Part shown: piece by piece, positions 12,568-22,839 of the stretch
Numbering within the stretch: position 1 is the first letter of the stretch
Layout: every line of letters starts with the position of its first letter
Origin: Boswellia sacra
Lineage: Eukaryota; Streptophyta; Magnoliopsida; Sapindales; Burseraceae
NCBI GenBank assembly: GCA_013180625.2
Contig: SNVD02009547.1
Location: forward strand, 330,367-394,366
Length of the DNA: 64,000 bases
Reading direction: 5' to 3'
The notes under the pieces: model-generated
Databases searched by the model: none
The model's input: the letters and a program-made list of their open reading frames with translations, nothing else
What the model was told of the DNA's origin: nothing
Translations under genes and position numbers: made by a program

Positions 12568-12970
12568 CAAAGAAAAAGAAAGAGAAAGTGAGAGATGGGA
12601 TTGGGATGTGAAGGGAAAGGGGAGTGAAGGGAAGCGTATGTAATTGTAATGTGTACGTTTGAGTTGGAAGTATTTTTCTTTTTGTGTTTTTGCTTTTGTT
12701 TCGTTGTTGTGGTTGGCTGACAAAAGGGAGGGAAGTTTTCATCAACTGGGCTTTTCTTATTGTTCTTGGGTTACCTTTGAGTGATAAATATCAATGCCGT
12801 TGGGCTTTCATGATTTGGGCTAATGACATCTAAGAGTGGGCTCAAACTAGAGCAGTCTATATTCTAATGGGCTGGTAAAAAATATATTGTTGTTATTTGA
12901 GTCCCACAGCATAATATCTTTTCGAGTCTCGCTTTTAATTTTTTATAATTAAATATCCATCAAAATATAT
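12568..12970. promoter_or_regulatory. TH2 upstream region and spacer
   Basis: Upstream of the TH2 ATG on the minus strand there is a strongly pyrimidine-rich leader (CTTTCTCTTTCTTTTTCTTT, near 12570-12590), common in plant 5' untranslated regions. An open frame continues upstream to 12723 without a stop, but family comparison favours the ATG at 12567. No clear TATA box was identified. Confidence 0.4.
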
Positions 12971-12972
12971 TG

Positions 12973-13141
12973 AGATGTTTGTTTGTGTTTTCAAAATTCT
13001 GTTTTTTTTAAAAAACATATTTTTTAATGTATTTAAATCAATATCAATTACATATTATTTTTAAAATTCAAAAAAAACTTAAAATACATTTCCTTTCCAA
13101 ATTTTGAAATAAAAACTCAAAATATATAAACAAACACCACC
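12973..13141. mobile_element. Small MITE-like element
   Basis: A roughly 170-bp AT-rich segment has inverted ends: GATGTTTGTTTGTGTTTTC on the left, and on the right a sequence whose complement reads GGTGTTTGTTTATATATTTT. No certain target duplication was found. Confidence 0.5.
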
Positions 13142-13306
13142 TAAACCTAAATCAAGATCATCCCTTTTACTTGTTATGTTTTCTCTCTCCATATCCACTT
13201 GTTGACTTGAATAAAAATTGATTTTACTTCCTTGGTTTCTTCACGAGCTAAAAATTGATACTACTTTCGGGCTGTTTGCTGGTTGAATTTGCTGCTTTAC
13301 ATCAAC

Positions 13307-14122
13307 TAGGGGTGGCAATTTTTGACACGACACGCGAACACGACTTGACACGACACGGGTTTAAGCGGGTTTGGGTTTTGGTATATTCGTGTTCGTGTCG
13401 AAGATGTCAACCCGTTTAATAATCGTGTCGTGTTCGGGTTGAGAGTCTTCAACACGCGAACACGATTATGACACGACACGATTATGACACGAACACGATT
13501 ATGACACGAGTAACACGAATAACACGAGTACATATTATACACGATTGACACGATAATACGATTAATACGAATATTGACACGAACACGATTATGACACGAG
13601 TAACACGAATAACACGAATACATATTATACACGATTGACACGATAACACGATTAACACGAATATTGACACGATTACATATTAAATTTAAAAATACTAAAC
13701 ATTTTAGACATTTTAGTCCCTACATGTATCCAAATTTTAAAATAAAAATAGAATTTTAGAAACCTAATAAATTTTAAAACTTAGGGTATTTTTGTCATTT
13801 AATAAAAGTTAGAAATTTAATTCTGTAACGTGTCATAATCGTGTTAACGGGTCATAATCGTGTCAATCGTGGTCGTGTCAATAATGTAAACGTGTCTTAA
13901 TCGTGTTAGACGGGTCGTGTTCGTGTCTAACACGATCATGACCCGTTTATTATTCGTGTTAGCGTGTCGTGTCGTATTACCCGTTTAATAATCGTGTCGT
14001 GTTCGTGTCGTGTCATAGTGACACGAATAATAAACGGGTCGTGTTCGTGTCGTGTCAATCTTTATCGTGTCACAGCTCGACACGACACGAACACGACCCG
14101 CGAACACGAATTGCCACCCCTA
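13307..14122. mobile_element. hAT-like MITE with 90-bp internal tandem repeat
   Basis: An 816-bp element starts TAGGGGTGGCAATT and ends AATTGCCACCCCTA, with a perfect 8-bp duplication, ACATCAAC, at 13299-13306 and 14123-14130. The interior is built from variants of ACACGA and GTGTCGTG. It includes a 90-bp unit present twice (from 13491 and from 13581). The left half is rich in CACGA and the right half in TCGTG, so the whole element can fold back. Several open frames inside it are repeat artefacts. Confidence 0.9.
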
Positions 14123-14130
14123 ACATCAAC

Positions 14131-14727
14131 CAAGAGTCAAAACACATTAAAGCAAGGAAAGAAGGCAAGGCAAGTTGCCCAAGTAAAGGCTAAGCTTAGG
14201 GCGAAGTGAGAGAGTGGCTCATCCATCTTTTCATCTTTTAGACATTCCCAACTTCAAAATACAATATTTGAACTTCACTTCAAACTACACTCATTTAACT
14301 TAATTTTTTAATTTAGGCTTCGCAGTTTAAAGTTTACTTGTGAAAGGATATTGCTTCGTGACAACACATCTATAATCTTTATTTTATATGATATGTTTTA
14401 TTTTCCATCCTAATGTTAGAACAGTTATACTAGACTTATAACTTACATACAATTCAAACTTTACAACCTAATATGAGAGTATATGGCAAAATCTTATTGG
14501 AGATTTTACTTCATTTTTTTTTTGTTTTTTCCTCCTCCACTGAATTTTTACAATGTAAATTACTATATCAGGTTATAGAGTTTGGGTTGTAAATAGGTTT
14601 TAAGTCTAACACTATTGATGTCAAAAAAAAGCAAAACTTTTTAGCAAAATCTTCACAATCCCAAACCTTATATTTTCTAATAGTTGGACTTAATTCTGTA
14701 TATATTTTGAATGCTTTTTTTAATTAA
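14131..14727. other. AT-rich spacer between MITEs
   Basis: Low-complexity AT-rich sequence with no recognised gene. It ends in the TTTAATTAA target duplication of the next element (14719-14727). Confidence 0.5.
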
Positions 14728-15828
14728 GGGTCATTCCACAAACCTTCCCTGAGGTTTTGCCGAAATCCCACATAACTATCTCAGGTTTTGAAAATCCCAC
14801 TTACTTTCTCTCCCCATTAAGATCAGTTAAAAATTCCATTAGAAAAATATAAAATTTTCAAATTGCCCCTAGTTGACTATTAAAAAAAAATCAAAATTTT
14901 AAAATAAAACCTACAACTTGCTGATAGTCTTCAATCAACTAGTTTCTCAAGAATCTTAAAAAAAAATTACTACCATATTAAATGATACATAAACTTAAAA
15001 AAATGTATTAAAAATTATATTAAAATCATTTATTAAAATCTAGAAATAATAAAAAATTTGTTTCATTTGCATGTAAAAATTATCTTATAAAATTTAAGTC
15101 TTTCAAGGTAATTTTTTTTTCTAATTTTTATTTTTATTTTAAAATATTGAATATTTTGAATAGTTAACAATGGATAAGGGTGGCAAATTTTGTCATGACA
15201 TGCTAACATAACACAAACATGACACAAAATTAGTGGGTTAATGTTAACCCGATTATTAATTAGGTCTTATTAGTGCTAGGATACTCTCAAGATTAATACA
15301 TATGTTGAATCCGTGTTTAAGATGTTCAACATTTAAGCATATCATATCAAGTACAAATAATTAAGAAACAAATTAACCTATTTAATAGCAAATTGAAATC
15401 ATTTTAATTATTTTTTATGTTAATAATTGTTCATATTAGTGGATAATTTTAATTAATATACATAGAATATAGTTGGTTAAGCATATATGTGTTAAATAAT
15501 TAAGTAGGTTATGTGAGTTAATGTAGTTACAATATATTTAATAACCGGGTGACACGTTTATTAAACAGGTTATCCATGTTATAAGCCCTAACATGAATAA
15601 TTAAATGGGATGTATATGTGTTAACAAAAAATTTACTAGTTTATATCCTAAACACAAACACACAAACATAAATTGCCACTCTTAATAGACAATTTGGGAT
15701 ATTTTAATTTTTTAAATTGAAATTTTAATGGTTTGTAATGGAGAGAGGAGGTATACGAGATTTTTTAGAGCTAGAGGTGGTCATATATGACTTCAATAAA
15801 CCTCTAAGGAGGTTTGTAGAATTGACCC
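14728..15828. mobile_element. Mutator-like MITE with nested MITE
   Basis: Inverted ends GGGTCATTCCACAAACCT and GGTTTGTAGAATTGACCC bound an 1101-bp element, flanked on both sides by the 9-bp sequence TTTAATTAA (14719-14727 and 15829-15837). A 9-bp duplication points to the Mutator superfamily. No transposase frame is visible. A second element (15175-15684) is inserted inside. Confidence 0.78.
15175..15684. mobile_element. hAT-like MITE nested in the Mutator-like MITE
   Basis: The element starts TAAGGGTGGCAAATTTTGT and ends ATAAATTGCCACTCTTA, related to the TAGGGGTGGCAA family seen elsewhere in the window. The 8-bp flanks (ACAATGGA and ATAGACAA) do not match clearly, so the copy is old or its limits are slightly off. 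Confidence 0.6.
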
Positions 15829-15837
15829 TTTAATTAA

Positions 15838-16450
15838 TGGCAATTTTCTTAGAATTTAGGGAAATATAGCAAGAGAGGAGAGAGAGAGAACAAGGACCAA
15901 TAGAGAATATATGCCCATGATGCACACTTTTTAACAACAAAGTTTTTTTCTTATCATGTTATTGAGAACTCCTATTAGAATTCTTTACTAGAAAGAATTA
16001 TTAAAATTAAATACAAAAAGATAAAAGGGTATTTTTGGAAAAAACTAAGTTAAATTAGTAAAATAAAATTTTTAAGAAAAAATTTTAATAGCATTTTGAG
16101 TTTTAGTAGAGCTTGAATAACAACACTCCAACTATAAAAGGTTGAGTACATAACGAAGTAAAAGAGGTGTTTAAAGATATACAAATCCTTTTTTGAGTTA
16201 TTAGTAAGTTAAGTTATTAGTAAACCCCATAACAAGGCTATAATAGTAATAATGAAAAATTATTCATTTCTTTCATCTTCTTCCTTTAGTTGTCAATTTA
16301 AATTACAACTCACTATTTCAGCTATTAATTAGTGACAAATAAACTCATTCCTTAAAAAGAAAAACCCTTTTCTAGTTTCATGGTGTTCAAGTTTTCATTT
16401 TTCTTCATATTTGTGTTGAGATTGGAGACGCGAAGATGTGAGAATTGGTC
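15838..16450. other. AT-rich spacer
   Basis: No gene, RNA gene or bounded repeat recognised. There is a short GAGA-rich stretch near 15875-15890. Confidence 0.45.
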
Positions 16451-17967
16451 TGATGAACACTTACATGTATATGTTTAATAAAATTTTAATCCATTATGTT
16501 ACACTAATAGTGTCACTAAATTCCTCAACTTAAGCATATTTGTAGTTTCTGCATAAAATAATCAAACTGATCTTAATTCCATCTTCTGATGCATGCGTAG
16601 CATTTGGGTATAACTTTCTATTTATAGATCATAACAATGCAAATCTTGATTCTGTGGAAAGCTGATTCAATTTCTACAAAATGCTATTTCGCAAGAATCA
16701 TGAAATTTGGACATTACATGGGCCAAAACTGGGTCAGAAGTAGACTCGTTTATAGTTCTAGTCAAACTTGATCATGCCTCTATATTTTAACCGTATATCT
16801 TGATATACATATCCAAATTATTTTTTTTCAAAGTGTTCTAGAAAGCTGAATATCTACAACCTTTGTGAAGACACTTGTACGAACTTATGGATATTTTGGT
16901 GCCTAATTCAATGGTTAAAATCAGTGCATGTTATGAGATCCAAAGTCAACAAGATATTTTACATTTGCCTCCTATATAATTTGACAATTTTGCCTTTAAA
17001 GTATACCTATATAGAGATGAGTGTTGTGACTCAAGAGGCATCTTGGCTGTTGACTAAGGTCCATTAGCATTGTTGTTTCTCTCTTGTAATAAATTTTTTT
17101 TTTGGCAATATCATTAGTAGTTCTTTCTTCTTTCATATATTCTTCTTTCTTGCATTATGTTTCACTAATTTCTCTTTTGCCAAGGTGATAGGGTAATACC
17201 CTTGATATGAGAATAAGGATTCTCTAACCTCATAACATGTGCTTAAAGAACATATTCATGGGTTGTTTATTTATATGTTTTATATTTGTTTTCTTCATTA
17301 ATCTTCACACTTTCTTATAAAATAGAGGTCTTGATCCATTGTAGACAATCTTTGGTACATCAAATGCTTGGATCCTTTCTAGACGCACCTTACTAACACA
17401 TGTCTAGTAATAAACCTTGATTTATTGTAGACATATGGTGATTGACACATTGGATGCTTGAAACCTATTTACAAGAGTGGTATAAATATTTGTAATGAAG
17501 TAGATATAATTTATATAGTTAAAATGGGCTTAAATGATATACTTTTCGATTGAAACTCTCTTGATGTGTGGATTCCAATTAAGTTATAATTTATTTGATA
17601 TATCAAGAATAGATTCCCTAACCTTAACTTGCATTTTTACATTTGAGATCTTTTCCCTTGTGTATTTCATTTATTCTCATTTGTTGCTTATTTATAATTA
17701 TCCTTTTATTTGACTGGTTGGTTCTACCACCTATTTCTATGGAAGGCTGAGCCTCATATGCCTTTTGTCTTACATTTAAATGATCGGATGTACCCCCTTT
17801 CATTTTTGTTAATATTTTATCTCATCTTGTCATTATATTAATTTCTTGCAATTTATTTGTAGTTTGTATAGCTAAATCCCTTTCCTTATGGATTGACCCT
17901 AGTCTTGTCAAGTTTATTACTTCGATACTTCTACACTTGGGAAAAAATCCAATTTTTGATTACGTCA
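16451..17967 (+). repeat. Putative 5' LTR of an Athila/Tat-type gypsy element
   Basis: The right limit is firm: the sequence ends TTACGTCA at 17967, six bases before a primer-binding site. The interior has the look of Tat/Athila LTRs, for example the stretch on observing cell-like text GGTATAACTTTCTATTTAT near 16607. The left limit is a guess, placed at TGATGAACAC because LTRs begin with TG. No left target duplication was identified. Confidence 0.5.
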
Positions 17968-17973
17968 ATTTTT

Positions 17974-17991
17974 TAGTGCCGTTGTCGGGGA
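17974..17991 (+). other. Retrotransposon primer-binding site (tRNA-Asp type)
   Basis: TAGTGCCGTTGTCGGGGA differs at three positions from the TGGCGCCGTTGCCGGGGA form typical of Athila and Tat elements, which prime from tRNA-Asp. It directly follows the LTR end and precedes gag. Confidence 0.75.
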
Positions 17992-18139
17992 AGGTAAAAT
18001 TTGGTGTACAAATTTGTAAGTATTTCCTTTTCTCATTTTAGATTTTCTTTTCCCATTTTAGATTTTCTTTTTTCTTGCGTGTTCATCTTTTCTTTCCTTT
18101 TTTCTTTTAAAATTGCATGAAAATTTGGTCACACACGTC

Positions 18140-19205
18140 TAGCGGTAGACTTGTTAAGAAATCATCATCTTCCTTTCAAAACAATGGTCGACAATCAAGT
18201 TGAGAGACTAAGAAATTAACGGGACAATTATTCCCAACAAAATGACCAAAACTAACCAAGAACACTTAGAGACTACATGAATCACGTAAGAACAAGTGCA
18301 CCATCTTGCTTGGTCTTTCCCTATGGTACAACCCATTTCAACTTCAAATTGGGTATGATTCAATTCTTACCCAACTTTAATGGTCTAGACACTGAGAATC
18401 TATATTTGTACCTAAGAGAATTTGAAGAGGTTTGTAACACTTACAATGATCTAAATTGTAGCATGAATACCATCAGATTAAAGTTTTTCCTTTTTCTTTA
18501 AAAGATAAGCTAAAACATGGCAAAAAAATCTTTGGCCAAGATCCATTTGTCATGGGATGAAATGTAATAACAATTTTTGAAAAAAAATTTTCCTCCCAAT
18601 GGAACAAATTCTCTCAAAGGGCAAATCACCACTTTCACTCAAAAGCAAGGAGAGTCCCTATACCAAAGTTGGGATAGGTATAAGGAATTACTCAATAATT
18701 GTCTCCACCACGGTTTTGAAACATGAAGGCTGGTTTCAAATTTCTATAAAGGTTTAACATCGTAAGATAGACAAATACTAGAACTAATGTGTAATGAACA
18801 ATTTGGAGATAAAGACCAAAATGAAGCAACAGACTACCTAGACTTACTAGTAGAAAATGCCCAAAATTAGGACACTACTGGCACCTATGAGGTACTAAGC
18901 AAAAATTGACCCTCAACATCTTGTTGGGGCATTTCCAACCTTAGGGAAGACTATGATCTCCAAGCCAAATTTGCATTCTCAGCTAAAAAAGTCAAGGCTT
19001 TAGAAATGAAAAAGAGTGGTCAAATGAAGTCCGTTCAAAAAGTTGTTTGTCACATTTGTAAAACTAGTAATCATTCTCCCAATGATTGTCCAACTTTGCT
19101 TGCTTTTAGGGAATGTCTCCACGAACAAGCCAATTCTTTACCTCTAACTTGGGCACTTCCCTATACTTGCTAGGATGCAAATTTAGACAATTATTGGTAG
19201 GATGA
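18140..19205 (+). pseudogene. gag: Gypsy (Athila/Tat) gag remnant, plus-strand arm
   Basis: Frames with stops and shifts encode recognisable Athila/Tat gag pieces. The 18277-18501 frame has RTSAPSCLVFPYG and NLYLYLREFEEVCNTYNDL. Later pieces include LDLLVENAQN and near 19045 a zinc-knuckle-like VCHICKTSNHSPNDCPTL. Gag would package the element RNA. Many stop codons make this copy non-functional. It lies downstream of the primer-binding site and forms one arm of an inverted repeat with 19246-20240. Confidence 0.8.
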
Positions 19206-19245
19206 TCATTAGTGTTTCAAATGTGATAGAGAATTTCTTGAATGG

Positions 19246-20165
19246 ACTTCATTTGACCACATTTTTCATTTTTGAAGCCTCGACTTTTTTAGCTAGGGAT
19301 GTAAATTTGGCTTGGAGATCATCGTCTTCCCTAACGTTGCAAATGCCTCTATTAGATATTGAGGGTGGGGTTTTGCTTGATACACCATAGGTGCCAGCAG
19401 TGTCCAAATTTTGGGTATTTTCTACTAGTAAGTCTAGGTAGTCCATTGCTTTATCCGGATATTTATCTCCGAATTATCCATTATACATTACTCCTATTAT
19501 TTGCCTATCTTGAGGAGTTAAACCTTCATAGAAATTTGAAACTAGTCTCCATGTTTCAAAACCATGGTAGGGACAAGAATTAAGTAATTCTCATACCTAT
19601 CCCCATATTGGGAAATGGTCTTTCCCTTTTTTTTAAGTGAAAGTGATGATTTGCCTTTTGAGAGAATTTATTCTATAGGAGGAAGCAACATTTTTTTTTC
19701 AAAAATTGTTGTTACATTTCATCCCATGAACAAATGGATCTTGGTCTGAGATTTTGTAGCCATGTATTAGCTTTATCTTTTAAAGAAAAACAAAAAAAAA
19801 CTTTAATCTAATGGTGTTCATTCTATAATTTAGGTCATTGTAAGTGTTGCAAACCTCTTCAAATTCTCTTAGGTGCAAATATAGGTTCTCAATGGCTAGG
19901 CCATAAAAGTTGGGTAAGAGTTAAATGATATCCGATTTGAAGTTGAAATGGGTTGCATTATGAGGAAAGACTAAGCAAGATGGTGCACTAGTTCTTATGG
20001 GATTCATGTAGTCTCTATGTGTTCTTAGTTGGTTTTGGCCATTTTAATGGGAACGATTGTCCCCTTGATTTGTGAATCTCTCAACTTGATTTTTGGCCAT
20101 GTTTTCTAAGGAAGATGATGATTTCCTAACAAGTTTACCACTAGATGTGCGTGACTAAATTTTCA
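19246..20165 (-). pseudogene. gag: Gypsy (Athila/Tat) gag remnant, minus-strand arm
   Basis: Read on the minus strand, this encodes the same gag region as the plus-strand arm, including MDYLDLLVENTQNLDTAGTY and NVREDDDLQAKFTSLAKKVE (19249-19446). Upstream pieces match the plus arm back to the start of gag. Stops and frameshifts are frequent. The copy ends at about 20250, where a copia LTR (20255 onward) interrupts sequence that continues in the other arm. Confidence 0.75.
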
Positions 20166-20793
20166 TGCAATTTTAAAAGAAAAAAGGAAAGAAAAGATGA
20201 AAACACAAAAAAAAAATGAAAATCTAAAACGAGAAAAGAAAATATTTACAAATTTGTTAGACAAAATATATATGTAAATAGAAATTGGAATAGGAAAATA
20301 CAAGCAATATAACAAAATCACAATAGATTAATTATAAATCTGAGGCTCGTGTATCGCACGACCTCCTTAAAACAGATTTGCCCCTAATTGTAGTTGTTCG
20401 AGGATCAAATGGTGTCTGTCTCCCACGATACAAGGATCACTAAAAGTAATGATTAATCTTTTTCGTTACGGGCATCATTGTTTTCATCATAGGAATGTAT
20501 AAGAGTTTACACGCCATAATGATCTATCTAAGTCTTTAAAATCAGGTTGCCCATTTGAACTTAGATTTGGGATCTTTAGTCAACTAGGTTGGGTTTCCAT
20601 TATATTGACTTATTCTTTCATAAGCTTTAATCACATTCCCTTTGATGACTTTTTAACTAGCTCTCTGTTTAACCCTTTGGTTAGTAGATCTGCAATATTA
20701 TCTTTTGATTTCACACAATCAACTAGTGATAATTCCAAGTAAGAGTACTTGTCTAATGGTATATGTTTATGAAGTGTATATCTCGACTTACCA

Positions 20794-21069
20794 TTATACA
20801 TGTTGCTTTGTGCCTATTATTAATTTCTTGGCACCAACATTTTTAGACTTGTATTTCTTGTCTGATGATTCTCGCAGCTCCTTAGTTGTTTTCATTATAC
20901 TAGAGATATTGTGCAGTAAATCAGTTAGCCTATTCATTACATAATCTATGTATAGAAAATTAGAATGATGCCAAGCATCAACTATAGTTTGGACTTTAAC
21001 AACTTGTTCATCATTATTGAGCTTAGAAGCTTTTTTAGCTAAGAATCTCACAAGAGTCACGGTGGTCAA
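20794..21069 (-). pseudogene. gag: Copia gag N-terminal fragment
   Basis: The 91-codon frame (SKLNNDEQVVKVQTIVDAWH, then NFLYIDYVMNRLTDLL, then TKELRESSDKKYKSK) matches copia gag of the UBN2 type, and the neighbouring full element has a parallel frame at 45311-45493. The rest of gag and pol is deleted. It cannot make a functional capsid protein. Confidence 0.7.
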
Positions 21070-21362
21070 GTAAAATAATATTTTCTATTGCCACCCTTTG
21101 AAATTCAACCTATTGAATCTCTCAAGTTTTTCATCATCGTTCACAAGAACTGAAACCTGAATCACATCTTTAAATTCAACACGTTTGAATTTCTCAAGTT
21201 TCACCATGCTTCATAGGAACCGAAACCTAAATAGCCTAGGTAGGATCCTTGCCATAAGAATAGGTACTTAGGTTCCAATGTCCTCAGACATATTGTTGTC
21301 GTATCTGAACCTGAGGATTGTTATTCTAGGAATCTGTCTATACTCAAAATCTTTTTTAAGAT

Positions 21363-21368
21363 TGTTAG

Positions 21369-21409
<41 letters not shown>

Positions 21410-21972
21410 ATAGAAACTGGAATAGAAAAATAAAAGTAATATAACCAAATCACAATAGATTAACTATAAATCCGAGGCTTGTGTATCACGTGATATTCTT
21501 CTTCATCGTAGGTAGTTGAGAATCAAACAGCGTATATCTCCTAGGATACAACGGATATTAGATAGGTAATCTAACACCAAGAAGCTAACTCCGACGAACC
21601 AAAAGTGCAAGAACTCTATCAACTTTTTCTTTTCTATATCTTTGAAAGAGAAGAAAGCTTTCTTTTCTCTATAGCTTCTAAAAGAGCGAAAAACCTCTAT
21701 TTATAGAGAATCAAAATTTTGTAACTGCTCATAATTTAATTTGTAACTGTTGTAACGACTCGTAATTTAATTTATAACTATAACGACTCAAAATTTAATT
21801 TGTAACTATGGATTATAACTTATTAATCTATATGTTAGAAAATTAAATTTCTAAATTATAAATGTTACAAAATTAAATTTTTTATGTTACAAAACGTTAC
21901 AAAATTATATTATATACGTTACGACATTAAATTTGTTTTATCAACTTTTCATTCAATCGTCATTTTCCAACA
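21363..21972 (-). repeat. LTR of the deleted copia element
   Basis: Starts TGTTAGAC and ends TTTTCCAACA, 610 bp. It contains GAGGCTTGTGTATCACGTGA, which has counterparts in the left LTR of this element and in both LTRs of the element at 40603-46686. A (TA)n run at 21372-21405 lies inside. Confidence 0.8.
21372..21405. repeat. (AT)n microsatellite
   Basis: About 17 AT units inside the copia LTR. Confidence 0.9.
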
Positions 21973-22404
21973 CTCCTAGGCAAGTGATTGCATGCATGTC
22001 TAACCATTTGACTCTTAGAACTTTAATGGACTTGTCCTTCGAGGTCATCACACTTAAATCAATTTCAACACCTAATACAAGGTATGGGTGATTCTTGAAG
22101 TTATAGGCAGCCAAATAAATGGGACTTTAATTGCTTTTCGTTGGAAAATGGATTGACAATGGTGAGGAGGGTATGTGCAATCTATAATTTATGGATAATT
22201 ATTTTAAATCTTTATAGCTTTTCTTTAATTATATTATATATATGTTGTTTGCATATCCTCTAATGTATTTTAAATAAAAGCTAATCATATATTTTAAAAT
22301 TATTTTTACAAAATTTATAAATGAACAGAACTAATAAATATTCTCCATCCATTTGAAACTAGTTAGTGAACCAGTAAGGAAGTTGATACCCCCAGCTTGA
22401 CAAA

Positions 22405-22465
<61 letters not shown>

Positions 22466-22839
22466 TTTTGTGTTTGTCAAATTATGTGGTTTTTTTTCAT
22501 TACTTTAGAAAGGAAATGGGTAAAAAAATAAACATAAAAGTTTATGCCTGAAAAGTATTGGAAAGTGGAAACTTGAAGAACCAACTTGGAGGACTCCTAT
22601 TTGATTAAGATGATTGATTGAAGATTCATGACTAGTCTTGCTTAAGAAATGATTGTAGTATAATTAAATAATTTTATATTCTAGCAATACCTTAAACCTT
22701 CGGCTTTCCCTATTGTTAACGTTTCCTACACTTCTAATGTATTCTTTCAACCTTCCATCACCATATAATGTTTATTAATAATTTAAATAAATTGACATGA
22801 TAAAAGTACATTGATGCATATGGTCTTGATTAATAATAT
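21973..22839. other. Spacer with (TC)n tract
   Basis: No gene recognised. It contains a (CT)n microsatellite at 22408-22463. Confidence 0.5.
22408..22463. repeat. (CT)n microsatellite
   Basis: Twenty-eight uninterrupted CT units, a type common in plant spacer DNA. Confidence 0.95.

Larger units (their letters stand above)
18030..20250. repeat. Large inverted repeat of two gag copies
   Basis: Arm 1 (about 18030-19030) is matched in reverse by arm 2 (about 19246-20250). For example, GAGACTACATGAATC at 18270 recurs as its complement near 20010, and TTACTAGTAGAAAATGCCC near 18846 recurs as its complement near 19420. The arms differ at many positions, so they are separate copies of one family rather than a fresh duplication. 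The spacer is about 200 bp. Confidence 0.8.
20255..21972 (-). mobile_element. Internally deleted copia element
   Basis: The element is bounded by LTR sequence of the same family as the full element at 40603-46686. The right LTR is intact (21363-21972, TGTTAGAC to TTTTCCAACA). The left LTR starts at 20255 but is cut off near 20456. The internal part joins a stretch matching the extreme 3' end of pol (about 20456-20820) directly to the gag N-terminus (20794-21069, minus strand, IVDAWHHSNFLYIDYVMNRL). Protease, integrase and reverse transcriptase are absent. No matching target duplication was found. Confidence 0.75.

Noticed and set aside
12287..12643. 118-codon plus-strand frame opposite TH2 exon 1
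   Set aside because: It is the antisense of the TH2 presequence and TenA start. The minus-strand reading matches the family and splices correctly.
12229..12723. Longer TH2 start at 12723
   Set aside because: The first 52 codons are low-complexity leader, and homologous TH2 proteins begin near the ATG at 12567. 12723 lies in the likely 5' untranslated region.
13306..14209. Several 60-110 codon frames rich in Cys, Tyr, Ser, Arg
   Set aside because: They are translations of ACACGA/TCGTGT repeats inside a MITE, with no codon constraint.
403..22463. CRISPR-like arrays
   Set aside because: The regular repeats in the window are microsatellites, MITE modules or the 67-bp array. None has unique spacers, and the sequence is eukaryotic.
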